A stretch of DNA of 10,684 nucleotides from Proteiniphilum sp. UBA5267. Lineage in GTDB: Bacteria; Bacteroidota; Bacteroidia; Bacteroidales; Dysgonomonadaceae. The notes beneath the pieces were generated by a model, which saw only the letters and a list, made by a program, of their open reading frames with translations, did no database searches and was not told where the DNA came from. Each line of letters opens with the position of its first letter. The first letter of the stretch is position 1. This document shows positions 1 to 6,864 of this stretch, one piece after another. Made by a program: the position numbers and the translations under genes. The DNA lies in NCBI GenBank assembly GCA_002411515.1, contig DHTF01000085.1, positions 41,801 through 52,484 on the forward strand, read 5' to 3'.

Positions 1-536
1 CCCCGTGCGGCGTAGTAGGATTCGGCTCCGTTGTGATAGATGAAGGTGCGGCCATAGCGAGAGTCGCCGAATAGTCCTCCACCCCGTTCACGGACTTCTT
101 GTGGGGTGATGATCCAGCTAGAGGTTTTCTGGTCAAACTCACCCAGTTTCTGCAGGTCGGTGTATTGCCCTTCGTCTAATAGATGAATGCCCATCTCCTT
201 GGCCATGCCCAAGGCACTGCCTTGGGGCTTGTTTTCCTTGCGTGATTGTAAGGCCGCTTCATCATAGCAGAGGCTGCGGCGCCCTTTGGGACTTTCGGGC
301 GAGCAGTCACAAAAGATGAATTCCCCGGTTTGGGTATCAGAGCCTATTACATCGGGCTCTCCACCGGTCTCCTCCATCTCGTGGATCGACCATAGTTTAT
401 CGATATTCTTTTCCAGTCTTTGTTGTACATCTTCCCACTTTAATTGGGGATGGCGCTGCATATGCTGTTCGAAACGCTTTTTCAGGACATCGAGCAACGA
501 TTGCTGTTGTTCCTGTGTGATGTTGTTTTTTTTCAT
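1..536 (-). CDS. DUF4256 family protein (3' end cut by window edge)
   Basis: This reading frame gives 178 codons before the left edge and closely follows the DUF4256 family, soluble bacterial proteins of unknown function and usually about 185-190 residues. Only the last few residues should be missing. Family landmarks seen are the TGGEPDV stretch (about residues 57-63), FCDCSPESPKGRRS (75-88), a KTSSW motif (137-141) and the terminal HNGAESYYAAR (168-178). There is no signal peptide or membrane segment, so it is probably cytoplasmic. The start is placed at the ATG at 536, giving MKKNN; an in-frame ATG three codons upstream (545) is equally possible because no clear Shine-Dalgarno sequence decides. 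It follows the DUF1697 gene by about 50-60 bases on the same strand and may be cotranscribed with it. Family assignment is firm; no biochemical role can be given. Confidence 0.9.
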   Translation of the reverse strand, partial: MKKNNITQEQQQSLLDVLKKRFEQHMQRHPQLKWEDVQQRLEKNIDKLWSIHEMEETGGEPDVIGSDTQTGEFIFCDCSPESPKGRRSLCYDEAALQSRKENKPQGSALGMAKEMGIHLLDEGQYTDLQKLGEFDQKTSSWIITPQEVRERGGGLFGDSRYGRTFIYHNGAESYYAAR

Positions 537-595
537 AGGATGCATATTATTTTTTTTCTTCTTCTTCAGACGTTGCAGCACCTAGCAGAGGTGTT

Positions 596-1135
596 TTATT
601 GCATTTCTGAGATTATCTGATGCAGTTTGCGCACTGTATTTACATTTCGGATTGTCATGTGCCTGTAGAGATCCGTGCCCATCAGTTTCATCATTCCGCT
701 CCGGCTGTAATTTTTCCCTTCCACATTCCACAATATTACTCCAGGAATGTACTTCACGTTATCCACTGGATTGATCTGTATCTCCTTCAGCACCTCTGGG
801 CGGTCATATTTTTCCCACAGAAACATCACATCCGTCCGCATGCTTTCATTTTTCACCCAAGTGGGAGGCAGTTCCCGACAAATAACGTTCAACTGCTCAC
901 TGTTGATTACAACGACTTTAACATCCAGTTGAAAATCCTTTCTCACCGCTTCTTCAATCAGCCGTGTCAGTTCGTCTTCCTTTTTCAACGAATCCTCAAA
1001 TACGACATTGCCGGAGTTGATAAAGGTGGAAACGTGGGTAAATCCCAGATATTCAAAGGTGTTTTTGAGTTTCCGCATCTCCACGATGTTGTGTCCACCC
1101 ACATTGATTCCCCGGAAAAGGGCAAGATAAACCAT
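596..1135 (-). CDS. DUF1697 family protein
   Basis: A complete 179-residue frame from ATG at 1135 to TAA at 596. It matches the DUF1697 family, small soluble proteins of unknown function and about this length. Diagnostic pieces are the N-terminal ALFRGINVGG (residues 5-14), the INSGNVVFE stretch (39-47), and the C-terminal SRSGMMKL...MTIRNVNTVRKL block (144-171), where the TxRNxNTVxKL pattern is the most conserved part. No signal peptide or transmembrane segment is present. A candidate Bacteroidetes-type promoter lies 22-51 bases upstream, so this gene may start its own transcript after arr and read on into the DUF4256 gene. The antisense strand carries a long open frame (620-1180) with no family features, which I treat as a shadow. 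The family call is firm; the function is unknown. Confidence 0.92.
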   Translation of the reverse strand: MVYLALFRGINVGGHNIVEMRKLKNTFEYLGFTHVSTFINSGNVVFEDSLKKEDELTRLIEEAVRKDFQLDVKVVVINSEQLNVICRELPPTWVKNESMRTDVMFLWEKYDRPEVLKEIQINPVDNVKYIPGVILWNVEGKNYSRSGMMKLMGTDLYRHMTIRNVNTVRKLHQIISEMQ

Positions 1136-1156
1136 GATTCATCGATTTTATTACGT

Positions 1157-1186
1157 GCAATTTATCATATAACAATCTGATAACAA
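1157..1186 (-). promoter_or_regulatory. candidate Bacteroidetes-type promoter upstream of the DUF1697 gene
   Basis: On the minus strand a TTG (1186-1184) is followed, after exactly 19 bases, by TAAATTGC (1164-1157), a 6-of-8 match to the TAnnTTTG -7 element of the Bacteroidetes primary sigma factor. The spacing fits the published -33/-7 arrangement, and the site lies about 20 bases before the ATG at 1135. The region is AT-rich, so a chance match is possible. Confidence 0.3.
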
Positions 1187-1228
1187 ATTTTTCGACTTTT
1201 TTGTTTAGCATGCATGCAACACAGGAAT

Positions 1229-1726
1229 TTAATCGTCTCTATTAAATGATTTCACTCCTTCTTCCTCCAGTTTTTTCAATCCCTCTTTCATTGCGATAAC
1301 CTGCTCTTCTGGGTGGCCTTTCCATGTTGTTACTTCACCTACCACCCTGAAGGGAGATGTGGATCTGTACGATAATGTTGGATTGCCTGGAAATTTCCGA
1401 TCGGTCAGGTCGGGATCATCTTCTATCTTTCCTGTTGGCTCTACCAGGTAGATTCTTTCATGCCCTTCACCCAAAGCAAGTTCAGCTCCCCAGATGGCAG
1501 CATCTAATGTTGCAGAAAGAAAAATATATTTCGCTTTTTTCTGATCTTCAAAATTTGAGTTGAATCCAACTTCTATGAGATCACCAATTTTCAGGTCAGC
1601 TTTTGTTCCGTGAAAATATGTTTGCACAAAAGGTGTCGGAGTCTGAACTGTTTTTTTATCGTCTGTTTTATCTACATGCATACCATTGAAATTATCATTT
1701 CTACTGAATCTTTTCAATTTTCTCAT
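1229..1726 (-). CDS. arr: Arr-type rifamycin NAD-dependent ADP-ribosyltransferase
   Basis: The 165-residue product matches Arr enzymes, which use NAD to ADP-ribosylate a hydroxyl on the ansa chain of rifamycins and so inactivate them in the cytoplasm. Family blocks seen are FHGTKADLKIGDLIEVGF (residues 38-55), LDAAIWGAELALGEG (74-88), IYLVEPTG (92-99), EDDPDLTD (102-109) and KFPGNPTLSYR (111-121). His39 and Asp104 fall where His19 and Asp84 of the mycobacterial enzyme belong; Tyr49 is replaced by Phe69. Its ATG overlaps the stop of the M20 hydrolase gene as ATGA, so translation is probably coupled, and I chose this start for that reason. It leaves an N-terminal extension of about 20 residues beyond typical Arr proteins; Met16 (1681) would give the usual length. 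The family is clear. Activity on rifampicin is inferred from homology, and the Tyr change leaves some doubt. Confidence 0.9.
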   Translation of the reverse strand: MRKLKRFSRNDNFNGMHVDKTDDKKTVQTPTPFVQTYFHGTKADLKIGDLIEVGFNSNFEDQKKAKYIFLSATLDAAIWGAELALGEGHERIYLVEPTGKIEDDPDLTDRKFPGNPTLSYRSTSPFRVVGEVTTWKGHPEEQVIAMKEGLKKLEEEGVKSFNRDD

Positions 1727-2895
1727 TTCAAATAGGCTTCTACCAGTGATACCCAGTAAGCTGCACCAAGGGGTAATAAGTCCTGATTAAATACATATTG
1801 CGGGTGATGTACCATAAAACCTTTCCCATTGCCTGCCATTACATAATTGCCTGGACATTTTTCAAGCATGAAAGCAAAATCTTCACTACTCATCAGCGCA
1901 TCCGCATTTCTGACCACATGGTCTTCTCCAAAAGTCGCAGCAGCTACGTCGGCAGCCCATCTGGTATTTTCCGGCGGATTCACCAACACCGTCCCGGGTA
2001 CGCCTTCCCTGATTTCATAGGTACAATTGAAAGCTTCGGCTTGTGAATGGGTGATGCTGCGAACTTTTACAAGCACCATCTTGCGCACTTCATTGTCCAT
2101 GTTTCTGATGCTTAATTTCAGTAAAGCCGTTTGTGGTACTACATTCCCCGCATTCCCGGATTGAAAAGCGCCTACGTTTACGACGGTTTGCTTCCAGGGC
2201 GACACATTCCGACTGACGATGGTCTGCAATGCCATCACCAATGATGCGCCACATACAAGCGGGTCAATCCCCAGCTCCGGCATGGAGCCGTGAGAACCTT
2301 TACCGGTGAGTTCTATTTCCCAGTTATCGACGGCAGACATGGTTTCTCCTTCACGGAAGTAGAATTTACCAAATTCCAATCCGGGAATATTGTGCATGGC
2401 ATAAACGGCATCTACAGGAAAACGCTCAAACAGTCCATCGGCTATCATTGCGGGACTTCCTTGCATGGTTTCTTCACCTGGCTGAAAGAAAAAGCGTACG
2501 GTTCCATTGAAGTTTTTCGTTTCGGCAAGGTATTTAGCGGCTCCAAGCGCCATGGCTGTATGGCCGTCGTGCCCGCAAAGATGTGATCGTCCTTCTTTGC
2601 TACTTTTATAGGGTAAATTGTTGTCTTCCTGAATAGGGAGCCCGTCAAAATCGGCCCGAATACCGATGATTTTCTCACTGTCACCTACTTTTAGTGAGGC
2701 AACCATGCCCTGTTTGCCTACGCCTTCTGTCAATTCATAAGCGCCAAACGATTTGATCACGTCCGCAATATATCGTGCTGTATTTTCCTCTTGCATCGAA
2801 AGTTCAGGATGCTTGTGCATGGCTTCCTGCCATGTTTTCAATTCATCTTTTTTGTGTTTGAATGCGTCTATCAGTTTTGTGTTCATTATGTTCAT
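1723..2895 (-). CDS. M20 family metallopeptidase / amidohydrolase (HipO-like, M20D type)
   Basis: The 390-residue protein has the full layout of M20D amidohydrolases (hippurate, N-acyl-amino-acid and IAA-amino-acid hydrolases), which use two metal ions to cleave an amide bond. Visible features are the HPELSMQE start (residues 29-36), RADFDGLPIQE (80-90), the metal-binding CGHDGHT (107-113), the catalytic and ligand pair Glu141-Glu142, His168, the dimerisation-domain GSHGSMPELGIDP (200-212), and His363 in the terminal HHP motif. All expected metal ligands are present, so it should be active. There is no signal peptide, so it is probably cytoplasmic. The first ATG (2895) is used; Met4 (2886) is an alternative. 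It starts 38 bases after the exporter gene and overlaps arr by 4 bases, suggesting one operon. The substrate cannot be read from the sequence. Confidence 0.92.
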   Translation of the reverse strand: MNIMNTKLIDAFKHKKDELKTWQEAMHKHPELSMQEENTARYIADVIKSFGAYELTEGVGKQGMVASLKVGDSEKIIGIRADFDGLPIQEDNNLPYKSSKEGRSHLCGHDGHTAMALGAAKYLAETKNFNGTVRFFFQPGEETMQGSPAMIADGLFERFPVDAVYAMHNIPGLEFGKFYFREGETMSAVDNWEIELTGKGSHGSMPELGIDPLVCGASLVMALQTIVSRNVSPWKQTVVNVGAFQSGNAGNVVPQTALLKLSIRNMDNEVRKMVLVKVRSITHSQAEAFNCTYEIREGVPGTVLVNPPENTRWAADVAAATFGEDHVVRNADALMSSEDFAFMLEKCPGNYVMAGNGKGFMVHHPQYVFNQDLLPLGAAYWVSLVEAYLK

Positions 2896-2933
2896 TTTTA
2901 AAAGGTTGATAACAGGTTCTTTTGGTGATGTAA

Positions 2934-4385
2934 TTACGCATTGGACTTGCCTGCGGATTTGGGTATGGTAATCATAATAAACAGAATCGCCATAAAAATC
3001 ATCAGGAGATTTACCCCCAGGCCGATGATAGCCGCCTGACGGATCACTACATTGTCCTGACGTCCTTCAAAAGTCAATACCCCTTCCAGCCATTGAATAT
3101 GGTTGCCCACATTGAAGGCCGTAAAAATACCAGCAGAGATGGCAACTCCAAGTGCTGCACCCAGTGAAGATGCCATTTTGTAAATACCTGAACCAGCACC
3201 TGCCTGGTCAGCGGGCAAGTTCGACAGTGCAGCATCTGTGGATGGTGTAGCGTAAAATGCCAGGCCCAATCCAAACAACGTGTATGCAATCATGGCGAGT
3301 ATTTTATACGTACTGGTCATTACATTGGTAAACATAAGGAGGACGATAGCCAGCGCAACGATGAGCGAACCCCAGATCATGGGTTTACGTGCTCCAAATC
3401 GCTGCAACAGTTTTTCACCCATGCGGATGAACAATACAATGGCAATGGCATACCCTAAAGTGAGCATGCCGGCTTCCTGTGCTGAGAGGTTCCCGCCAAC
3501 CTGCAGAAGCACGAGTGATACAATTAATATGCCGGCTGTACCGTTGAGCAGAAAGTTTGAAATGGTTGCACCGGTGAAAGTTAGGTTGTGAAACAACTTA
3601 AAATCAATAAAAGCTCCTTGTTTCTCTTTTTCAATGTAAAAGAACAAGATGGAGAAAATAAGTGTTGTCGCGATCAAAACAATGCCAGCCACGCTGGTAA
3701 AGCCTAATTGCGCTCCTTTGGTTATCAATATCTGCAAGGCGATCATCGCCAGCATAAAGGTAATGATACCCGCATAATCACTTTTGTGATGCTCTTTCCG
3801 TTCGGCCTTACTTTCCGGCGTTCCTTTTATCAGGATGAGGCCAATGATTGAAACAGCTGCAGCAGCAAAGAAAATCCATCGCCAACCCACATTGACCATC
3901 AATCCTCCAAAGAGTGCAGCAAAACCCGAACCGCCCCATGATCCCATAGACCACAATGAAATGGCACGTTGCCGTTCTTTGCCTTCCCAATAGGCTTTTA
4001 CCAATGCCAGACTTGCCGGCATAATGGCGGCAGCAGAAAGTCCCTGGAAAATGCGACCCGTAATTAAAACCGGATCAGCCGCACGGCCTGTCGGTGTAAA
4101 CCCGACCAATAGGGATCCAATGATACTAAAATAAAATCCTATACGAATTATTTTCATTCGTCCTATTTTATCGGCCAAGCCGCCAAAGACAACGATAAAA
4201 ATGCCTGAAAACAAAGCTGTGACAGATACCGCAATGTTCATGATAGATACATCCATGTTGAGGTCTTTCGCCATGTCAACATTGATGTTTAATGTGGTTT
4301 GTGCAAAGAGCCAAAAAGCTAAAACGCCAAGGATGATACCCAATAATAATTTATCATTTCCTTTGAACTCAATTGAATTTGTCAT
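2934..4385 (-). CDS. MFS drug exporter, DHA2 type, NorB-like
   Basis: A 483-residue, very hydrophobic inner-membrane protein of the major facilitator superfamily. It resembles the staphylococcal multidrug exporter NorB along most of its length: GNDKLLLGIILGVLAFWLFA (residues 9-28), the NIAVSVTALFSG block (50-61), motif A as GGLADKIGR (68-76), GRIFQGLSAAAIMPASLAL (110-128), a glycine-rich SMGSWGGSG segment (146-154), FLLNGTAGILIV (278-289) and FYATPSTDAA (377-386). Such proteins are drug:proton antiporters for quinolones and other compounds. It appears to have 12-14 membrane spans. It is the first gene of the probable exporter-hydrolase-arr operon and has a 274-base upstream region that contains terminators of the preceding gene. 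I found no convincing -7/-33 pair there. The family is clear; the drugs exported are not. Confidence 0.92.
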   Translation of the reverse strand: MTNSIEFKGNDKLLLGIILGVLAFWLFAQTTLNINVDMAKDLNMDVSIMNIAVSVTALFSGIFIVVFGGLADKIGRMKIIRIGFYFSIIGSLLVGFTPTGRAADPVLITGRIFQGLSAAAIMPASLALVKAYWEGKERQRAISLWSMGSWGGSGFAALFGGLMVNVGWRWIFFAAAAVSIIGLILIKGTPESKAERKEHHKSDYAGIITFMLAMIALQILITKGAQLGFTSVAGIVLIATTLIFSILFFYIEKEKQGAFIDFKLFHNLTFTGATISNFLLNGTAGILIVSLVLLQVGGNLSAQEAGMLTLGYAIAIVLFIRMGEKLLQRFGARKPMIWGSLIVALAIVLLMFTNVMTSTYKILAMIAYTLFGLGLAFYATPSTDAALSNLPADQAGAGSGIYKMASSLGAALGVAISAGIFTAFNVGNHIQWLEGVLTFEGRQDNVVIRQAAIIGLGVNLLMIFMAILFIMITIPKSAGKSNA

Positions 4386-4544
4386 GCCTGTAAGTTTGTT
4401 ATTGTTAGATATGCGCTGATATTCAATGATTAGGTATTTTTGTTTTTCATAATCTCAATATTCTGATATGGAAGACTTTCTGTCCCTGATCTAACGTTTA
4501 TTCGCTGGTTTTGGTTCGGACTAGATTGACTATATATGTATTAC
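4386..4544. other. intergenic region upstream of the MFS exporter gene
   Basis: An AT-rich stretch that should hold the promoter of the exporter operon. I see no good TAnnTTTG element on the minus strand. A 7-base inverted pair (GTTAGAT at 4404-4410 and ATCTAAC at 4489-4495) is too far apart to argue for more than chance. No open frame with family features is present. Confidence 0.4.
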
Positions 4545-4584
4545 AAAACAACAGCCGGCCAATCGTGACAGAAGCCGGCTGTTG
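4545..4584 (-). terminator. rho-independent terminator downstream of the NTF2-like gene
   Basis: A perfect 11-base inverted repeat (4549-4559 with 4574-4584, stem sequence CAACAGCCGGC) encloses a 14-base loop. On the minus strand the GC-rich stem is followed directly by TTTTGT. This suits termination of the transcript from the gene ending at 4660, 76 bases upstream, and insulates the exporter operon. Confidence 0.75.
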
Positions 4585-4606
4585 ATGAATACTGCATGTG
4601 ATTTTT

Positions 4607-4651
4607 AAAATCCGGGATCGACCGATAACAAGAAATTCCGTACGACCCGGA
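4607..4651 (-). terminator. imperfect hairpin, possible first (bidirectional) terminator
   Basis: TCCGGG at 4611-4616 pairs with CCCGGA at 4646-4651, and TCG (4618-4620) pairs with CGA (4644-4646 region) across a one-base bulge; the loop is about 23 bases. On the minus strand the stem is followed by TTTT; on the plus strand it is followed by a run of seven T (4654-4660). It lies just after the stop of the NTF2-like gene and precedes the stronger hairpin. Confidence 0.4.
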
Positions 4652-4659
4652 TGTTTTTT

Positions 4660-5556
4660 TCATTCCGATTTTTTGATCATTGTGATGATCCAGTAATTGC
4701 CTTCAGCAGATATTTCGCAGCTGCTTTCCAAATAATCGGCTATTTCAGTCCATACATTGCTGTTATATATGAACAACTCTTCGGCCGTAACATCTGTGGA
4801 CTTATCAACGATTGGTGCAGAAATCTTTGCTGTAAAGGATGTTTCATCTCGTTTTAGCACTTCCATAAAGGGTGATATGATTTGGAAAAACCAGATAAAT
4901 CCGCCGGCAACATTATCAAATCCCATTGGTTTATCAAAGTCTTTTGCATATCTTTTTCCCATCATTTTGCCGGATTCTGCTGCGGTAATTCCTGCTTTTT
5001 TAAAATGCTCAATTTCGTAACTCGTAAGAGACGAGATATGATTCATAGCCCAGCCAAGCTTATTTATGACCGGTGAATTCTCTGTCTGATATTTCTCTTC
5101 AATTGTTTTGGCAAAAACAAGCGGATAATTCTCGTTGAAATAATTCTTTTTTAATTTCCATGAGTCGCCCGTTCTTTCTAATAGATAAATTTCAAAATAT
5201 TCAAGTGATTTGGTTTCTCCTAACCAGTCCATTGACTCTATACAGCTTGTTGTGACAAATGCTGAATTGGGTGGTATAATATCCGCTATAATGTATTTTA
5301 CTTCAATTTTATAGTTGGTAATTGTGTCACCGAATTTTTTCAAATTACACTGTAAAGTTTCGCGCAATGGCAGAACCTGACCATGAGGAAAAATAAATTG
5401 TGCATCTTCGGCAATTTTATCCTTTAATAGATCAAAATTTGCTTCTTGACATAACTTGTAGTAATTGTTTACAAATTCTTCGGCAGATGTCTTCAGATCT
5501 TCCTGGCTCAACGCCATAGTAGGAAGTAAGGCCAATAAGAACAATAAATTTTTCAT
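4660..5556 (-). CDS. secreted protein with NTF2/SnoaL-like N-terminal domain and unrecognised C-terminal domain
   Basis: A 298-residue protein starting with a clear Sec signal peptide (residues 1-17, cut probably after ALS), with no lipobox, so it is expected to be soluble in the periplasm or outside. Residues about 21-142 follow the pattern of NTF2-like/DUF4440 (SnoaL-like) folds: an opening helix with FVNNYYKL, the FDLLKDKIAEDAQFIFPHG turn, then alternating strands ending with WKLKKNYF (133-140). Residues about 155-296 form a second region that I do not recognise, with a conserved-looking TAAESGKMMGKRYAKDFD (191-208) and the aromatic GGFIWFFQIISPF (218-230). It has no T9SS C-terminal sorting domain and no membrane anchor. 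The gene is AT-rich compared with the gld genes and stands alone between its own intergenic regions. Many such two-domain proteins carry no known function, and I assign none. Confidence 0.75.
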   Translation of the reverse strand: MKNLLFLLALLPTMALSQEDLKTSAEEFVNNYYKLCQEANFDLLKDKIAEDAQFIFPHGQVLPLRETLQCNLKKFGDTITNYKIEVKYIIADIIPPNSAFVTTSCIESMDWLGETKSLEYFEIYLLERTGDSWKLKKNYFNENYPLVFAKTIEEKYQTENSPVINKLGWAMNHISSLTSYEIEHFKKAGITAAESGKMMGKRYAKDFDKPMGFDNVAGGFIWFFQIISPFMEVLKRDETSFTAKISAPIVDKSTDVTAEELFIYNSNVWTEIADYLESSCEISAEGNYWIITMIKKSE

Positions 5557-5645
5557 GATTTGATAAATTTTGTAGTTTTAATATGCTCTTTTGATGCCAA
5601 CCAAAGCTTTACAGCCCAACCTAATACCATAATCCTATACTATGG

Positions 5646-5653
5646 CAAACATA
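5646..5653 (-). promoter_or_regulatory. candidate -7 element for the NTF2-like gene
   Basis: The minus strand reads TATGTTTG, a full match to the Bacteroidetes -7 consensus TAnnTTTG, about 90 bases before the ATG at 5556. The -33 position at 19-base spacing reads TCG rather than TTG, and the nearest TTG is about 25 bases away, so the pair is imperfect. Confidence 0.35.
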
Positions 5654-5828
5654 ATCTGACCTAATATAAAATCGATTCCAACCAGAATCAAATATTAAAG
5701 TTATTTGATTTAACGATAAGTTGTTGTAAATAAAAAGACAAACATTTGTATTATAGGGACAACATGTTTTTTATTTGTGTGTTTTTCTTACAAACATGTG
5801 ACCCGAGAATTTGAATAATAGGTGGCTA

Positions 5829-5849
5829 GATGGTTTTGTGCAAACCATC
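5829..5849 (-). terminator. hairpin directly after gldN, probable end of the gld operon transcript
   Basis: GATGGTTT (5829-5836) and AAACCATC (5842-5849) form a perfect 8-base stem with a 5-base loop, starting only two bases after the gldN stop codon. No T-run follows on the minus strand, so it may be a weak terminator or a structure that stabilises the 3' end of the mRNA. Confidence 0.45.
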
Positions 5850-5851
5850 GT

Positions 5852-6829
5852 TCAGTATCGCCGGTTGCGCATGGTTTGGTTTGTACTCGGTACGGTTTGT
5901 ATCCTTTTGGGAGACTGATCCTTGGAGCGAAATTGTGCTTCGCGAGATTGGTTAAATGTACCCGATTTCCCCTTGTCCAGGCTTCTTTCAAAGTCGACCA
6001 GTTCCTTTTCTATTCGTTCCTGCTCAGCCTTCATCTCTTCGGGTGTGGAGGTGTACTGTGAGATAGAGAGGTTGCGTGGATTTCCTGCTTTGTAAATCTC
6101 TCCTTCGTATCTCCGCTGGCGGAAGAAATCGTCGATGGTGCCGAGCATGCTGTTGTTGAGAGAGGATGACATCACGGGCATACGGCGGGTATGGGGTTCG
6201 AGTGCATGGTAAGGTATCCAGAAAAGCGGGTAGCGGGTGGTGACAGCATCGAGGTCGTCCATACGGTGAAGCACTGGACAAATGGCGAGCAGCGTTACCC
6301 GGAAAGCGGAGGTGGGGGTGTCTATATAATAGAGCTCCTTCAGATAATATCCCTGTACTTCGCGGGAGGGAATATCTGCGTCGTTCACCACAATGCTGCC
6401 GTTCAAGGTCTCATGGTAGATGTCGAACCGGTCTATAAACTCCTGCAAGTTGATCTGATACGCTTGCGTGAACTCCTCCCGTCCGTCGAGGTACTCGTAG
6501 GCTGCAATCGATCCACTCTCCAGCAGTTTGAAGATGTGCGAGAAGAGGTTCATGTTTCCGGAAGTGGGTGTCTCCGGGTAATAGAGCGGGGCGTTGGCCT
6601 CTTTGGAAAGGTCGAGATAACGGTAGATGATGCGCGACCATCGGGCATGTGTGATGATTTCTTCTTCCTGATGGTTCTGTAAAACATTGGGACTGGCCGT
6701 GGTAGTCACCTGCTGACTGTTTTCACGCTGACGCCGCTGCTCAATTCGTTCCTGGGCTGTGGTCTGCGGGTAAAGCGCGATGGTTTGCGTCAGAATAAGG
6801 AGAAAAGTAAATATTAAACGGGTTGTCAT
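5852..6829 (-). CDS. gldN: T9SS periplasmic ring protein GldN/PorN
   Basis: A 325-residue protein with an N-terminal signal peptide (about residues 1-22) and the GldN/PorN family pattern. In the T9SS, GldN associates with the lipoprotein GldK in large periplasmic rings under the outer membrane and contacts the periplasmic part of GldM. Visible family features are ARWSRIIYRYLDL (62-74), NANAPLYYP-like segment (78-84), LFSHIFKLL (95-103), YEYLDGREEF (111-120), the YYLKELYYID block (161-170), LAICPVLHR (181-189) and LFWIPYHALEPHTRR (202-216). The C-terminal tail (about 265-325) is charged and basic, with a likely coiled segment, and is usually variable. It is the last of four gld genes, 35 bases after gldM, and is followed at once by a hairpin. 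The call rests both on the sequence and on the fixed gene order. Confidence 0.94.
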   Translation of the reverse strand: MTTRLIFTFLLILTQTIALYPQTTAQERIEQRRQRENSQQVTTTASPNVLQNHQEEEIITHARWSRIIYRYLDLSKEANAPLYYPETPTSGNMNLFSHIFKLLESGSIAAYEYLDGREEFTQAYQINLQEFIDRFDIYHETLNGSIVVNDADIPSREVQGYYLKELYYIDTPTSAFRVTLLAICPVLHRMDDLDAVTTRYPLFWIPYHALEPHTRRMPVMSSSLNNSMLGTIDDFFRQRRYEGEIYKAGNPRNLSISQYTSTPEEMKAEQERIEKELVDFERSLDKGKSGTFNQSREAQFRSKDQSPKRIQTVPSTNQTMRNRRY

Positions 6830-6843
6830 AATTTTAAGCGTTC

Positions 6844-6854
6844 AGCTGTCAGCT
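6844..6854. repeat. 11-base palindromic motif, copy upstream of gldN
   Basis: AGCTGTCAGCT, two AGCTG/CAGCT half-sites around one central base, lies in the gldM-gldN gap, 14 bases before the gldN ATG. An identical copy sits at nearly the same distance upstream of gldK (10624-10634). Confidence 0.6.
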
Positions 6855-6864
6855 TATTGTTTTG

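Larger units (their letters stand above)
5557..5851. other. AT-rich intergenic region between gldN and the NTF2-like gene
   Basis: This 295-base stretch carries no gene. It contains the hairpin after gldN, a candidate promoter element (5646-5653), three copies of CAAACAT (5646-5652, 5739-5745, 5791-5797), a small palindrome ACAAACATTTGT (5738-5749) and an 8-base inverted repeat (5762-5769 with 5792-5799). The repeated motif could be operator-like or a product of AT-rich composition. Confidence 0.6.

Noticed and set aside
577..595. small hairpin CACCT/AGGTG just after the DUF1697 stop
   Set aside because: The stem is only 5 bases plus wobble and no T-run follows, so it is not a convincing terminator.
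620..1180. 186-codon open frame on the plus strand opposite the DUF1697 gene
   Set aside because: It mirrors a gene of a clear family, its translation has no recognisable motif, and its composition is that of an antisense shadow.
1202..1221. palindrome GCATGCATGC with short flanking arms after arr, considered as a terminator
   Set aside because: On the minus strand it is followed by a run of A, not T, and the flanking arms pair only with a bulge.
6191..6682. 163-codon open frame on the plus strand opposite gldN
   Set aside because: It is antisense to gldN with no supporting motif.
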